DNA of 64,000 bases, taken from assembly GCA_013397075.1 (NCBI GenBank), contig VWZS01006721.1, forward strand, positions 2,830,896-2,894,895, read 5' to 3'. Source of the stretch: Rhabdornis inornatus. Lineage: Eukaryota > Chordata > Aves > Passeriformes > Rhabdornithidae. The notes beneath the pieces were generated by a model. That model was not told the origin of the DNA. It saw nothing but the letters and a program-made list of their open reading frames with translations, and ran no database searches. Numbering within the stretch: the first letter of the stretch is position 1; each line of letters opens with the position of its first letter. Below are positions 63,205-64,000 of the stretch, piece by piece. The translations under genes were made by a program, and so were the position numbers.

Positions 63205-64000
63205 GTAAGTAACCAGACCCTGTTCACACCTCTACTGTGCAGTTAATTAAAAGAATCTGGAAAAAATTAAATTTTGGGTTACTTGATGTTTCTGAAGATT
63301 AAGGTTTTATCAGTCTGATTTTTCTTAGACAAATTCCAATGCAGGGAATTTTCACCAACAGAAACATCATTGTTTCATGATGGAATCATAGAATCATTTA
63401 GGTTGGAAAAGACCTGTAAGATCATCCAGTCCAGTTCTTAACCTGACAATGCCAAGTCCACTAAACCTTGTCATGATTACAATGACTGTGTTAAAACCAA
63501 AACAAAACTGAAGAAAAAACCCAACTATTAATACATCAGAGTTAATAACAAAGTTACTTTTTCTTTTAATCTGTGGCTATTTAACATCACAATTTTGTGC
63601 TCTTCAACCTACAATAATGCATCCAACTGACAAAAATTACAAAGGATCCAAACTGAATCTAATTGATGCTGGATATTTTTTTGAAGCCTGGGAGGGCTAG
63701 TAAAGCTACACCTACAAGAACTGTAAGAAACAGGGCTGAAATTTCAAAGAAAAAAAAAAAGGTAGATAAAATAACTTGGTGCTGTCCTTGTAGGTGAAAG
63801 TGGTTATCTCTTAATTAGGTTAATTACAGAAGTTGCTTGCTTGAAAGCAGTTTTGTGTGGGCTGACAATAATCTTTCAGGATTAACTTGCCCAAATGCAT
63901 CATTGCTAGGTTCTGAGCCCTGAGTAACAAACAAATCTTTCCATGTCTGGAAGGCTCAGGGGTCCCTGTGCAAGGAGCTTGCTGAACCATTAAATTTAAA
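63205..64000 (+). other. AFF1: AFF1 intron 7, 5' part
   Basis: Begins with donor gtaagt and runs to the window edge without another recognisable exon. It contains a CR1 3'-end fragment at about 63382-63472. Confidence 0.8.
63382..63472 (-). mobile_element. CR1 LINE 3'-end fragment, minus strand
   Basis: The + strand reads GGAATCATAGAATCATTTAG, then GGTTGGAAAAGACCTGTAAG, then ATCATCCAGTCCAG. This is the reverse complement of the CR1 3' UTR and its terminal octamer-like tail. The GGTTGGAAAAGACCT version is the form common in many neoavian genomes as I know it. It is a short 5'-truncated insertion, the usual state of CR1 copies. Confidence 0.9.

Larger units (their letters stand above)
18116..64000 (+). 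other. AFF1: AFF1 gene, 5' part (coding exons 1-7 of the MAAQSS form)
   Basis: Joining 18116-18132, 40940-41060, 41572-42570, 61036-61080, 62108-62194, 62789-62825 and 63153-63204 gives one open frame of 452 codons plus two bases. The gene continues beyond the window. It is the N-terminal part of AFF1 (AF4), the scaffold of the super elongation complex in the nucleus, which joins P-TEFb (CDK9/cyclin T), ELL and ENL/AF9 to release paused RNA polymerase II. The N-terminal segment RNLLRIREKERRSQE and the DELSSRIQNMLGNYEEVKEF block form the cyclin-T/CDK9-binding region conserved in AFF1-4. The later EMTRSWPPPLT motif is the family ALF homology hallmark. The human paralogues AFF2-4 are excluded by the MAAQSS start, the overall match and the position beside PTPN13. 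Confidence 0.95.

Overview
This is a vertebrate nuclear genome window, most likely from a bird. Two protein-coding genes, both on the + strand, are split into exons by GT-AG introns. The order PTPN13 then AFF1 matches the known synteny of human 4q21.3 and its bird counterparts. Interspersed repeats are sparse, and the two I recognise are fragments of CR1, the dominant avian LINE. No bacterial, phage, CRISPR or operon-type feature is present.

Region 1 (1-4.63 kb): the last five coding exons of PTPN13 (exon ends at 178, 1197, 1940, 2807; stop at 3882-3884). They encode the C-terminal protein-tyrosine-phosphatase domain, with the WPD loop and the HC(X5)R catalytic loop intact. The 3' UTR follows and carries several AATAAA signals. 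Region 2 (4.63-17.3 kb): an intergenic interval with one truncated CR1 (about 10.69-11.31 kb, minus strand), some short microsatellites and no gene I can support. In mammals SLC10A6 and C4orf36 lie in this interval; I could not find either here. Region 3 (17.3-18.26 kb): a CpG island interrupted by a 66-base assembly gap. It contains the first coding exon of AFF1 (start codon at 18116) and two upstream short reading frames. Region 4 (18.13-64 kb): AFF1 exons 2-7 at 40940-41060, 41572-42570, 61036-61080, 62108-62194, 62789-62825 and 63153-63204, with two very large introns (22.8 kb and 18.5 kb). The gene runs off the right edge. The seven exons join in one frame to 452 codons plus 2 bases.

PTPN13 is a submembranous tyrosine phosphatase. 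AFF1 is the scaffold of the super elongation complex, which brings P-TEFb to stalled RNA polymerase II. They are neighbours but have no known shared pathway. The most notable points are an in-frame 84-bp tandem duplication in AFF1 exon 3 just after the SIAH-type degron, a dense TTC/GAA palindrome cluster at the edge of the AFF1 CpG island, CpG-rich or AT-rich intronic blocks that look like regulatory candidates, and the apparent absence of SLC10A6 and C4orf36.
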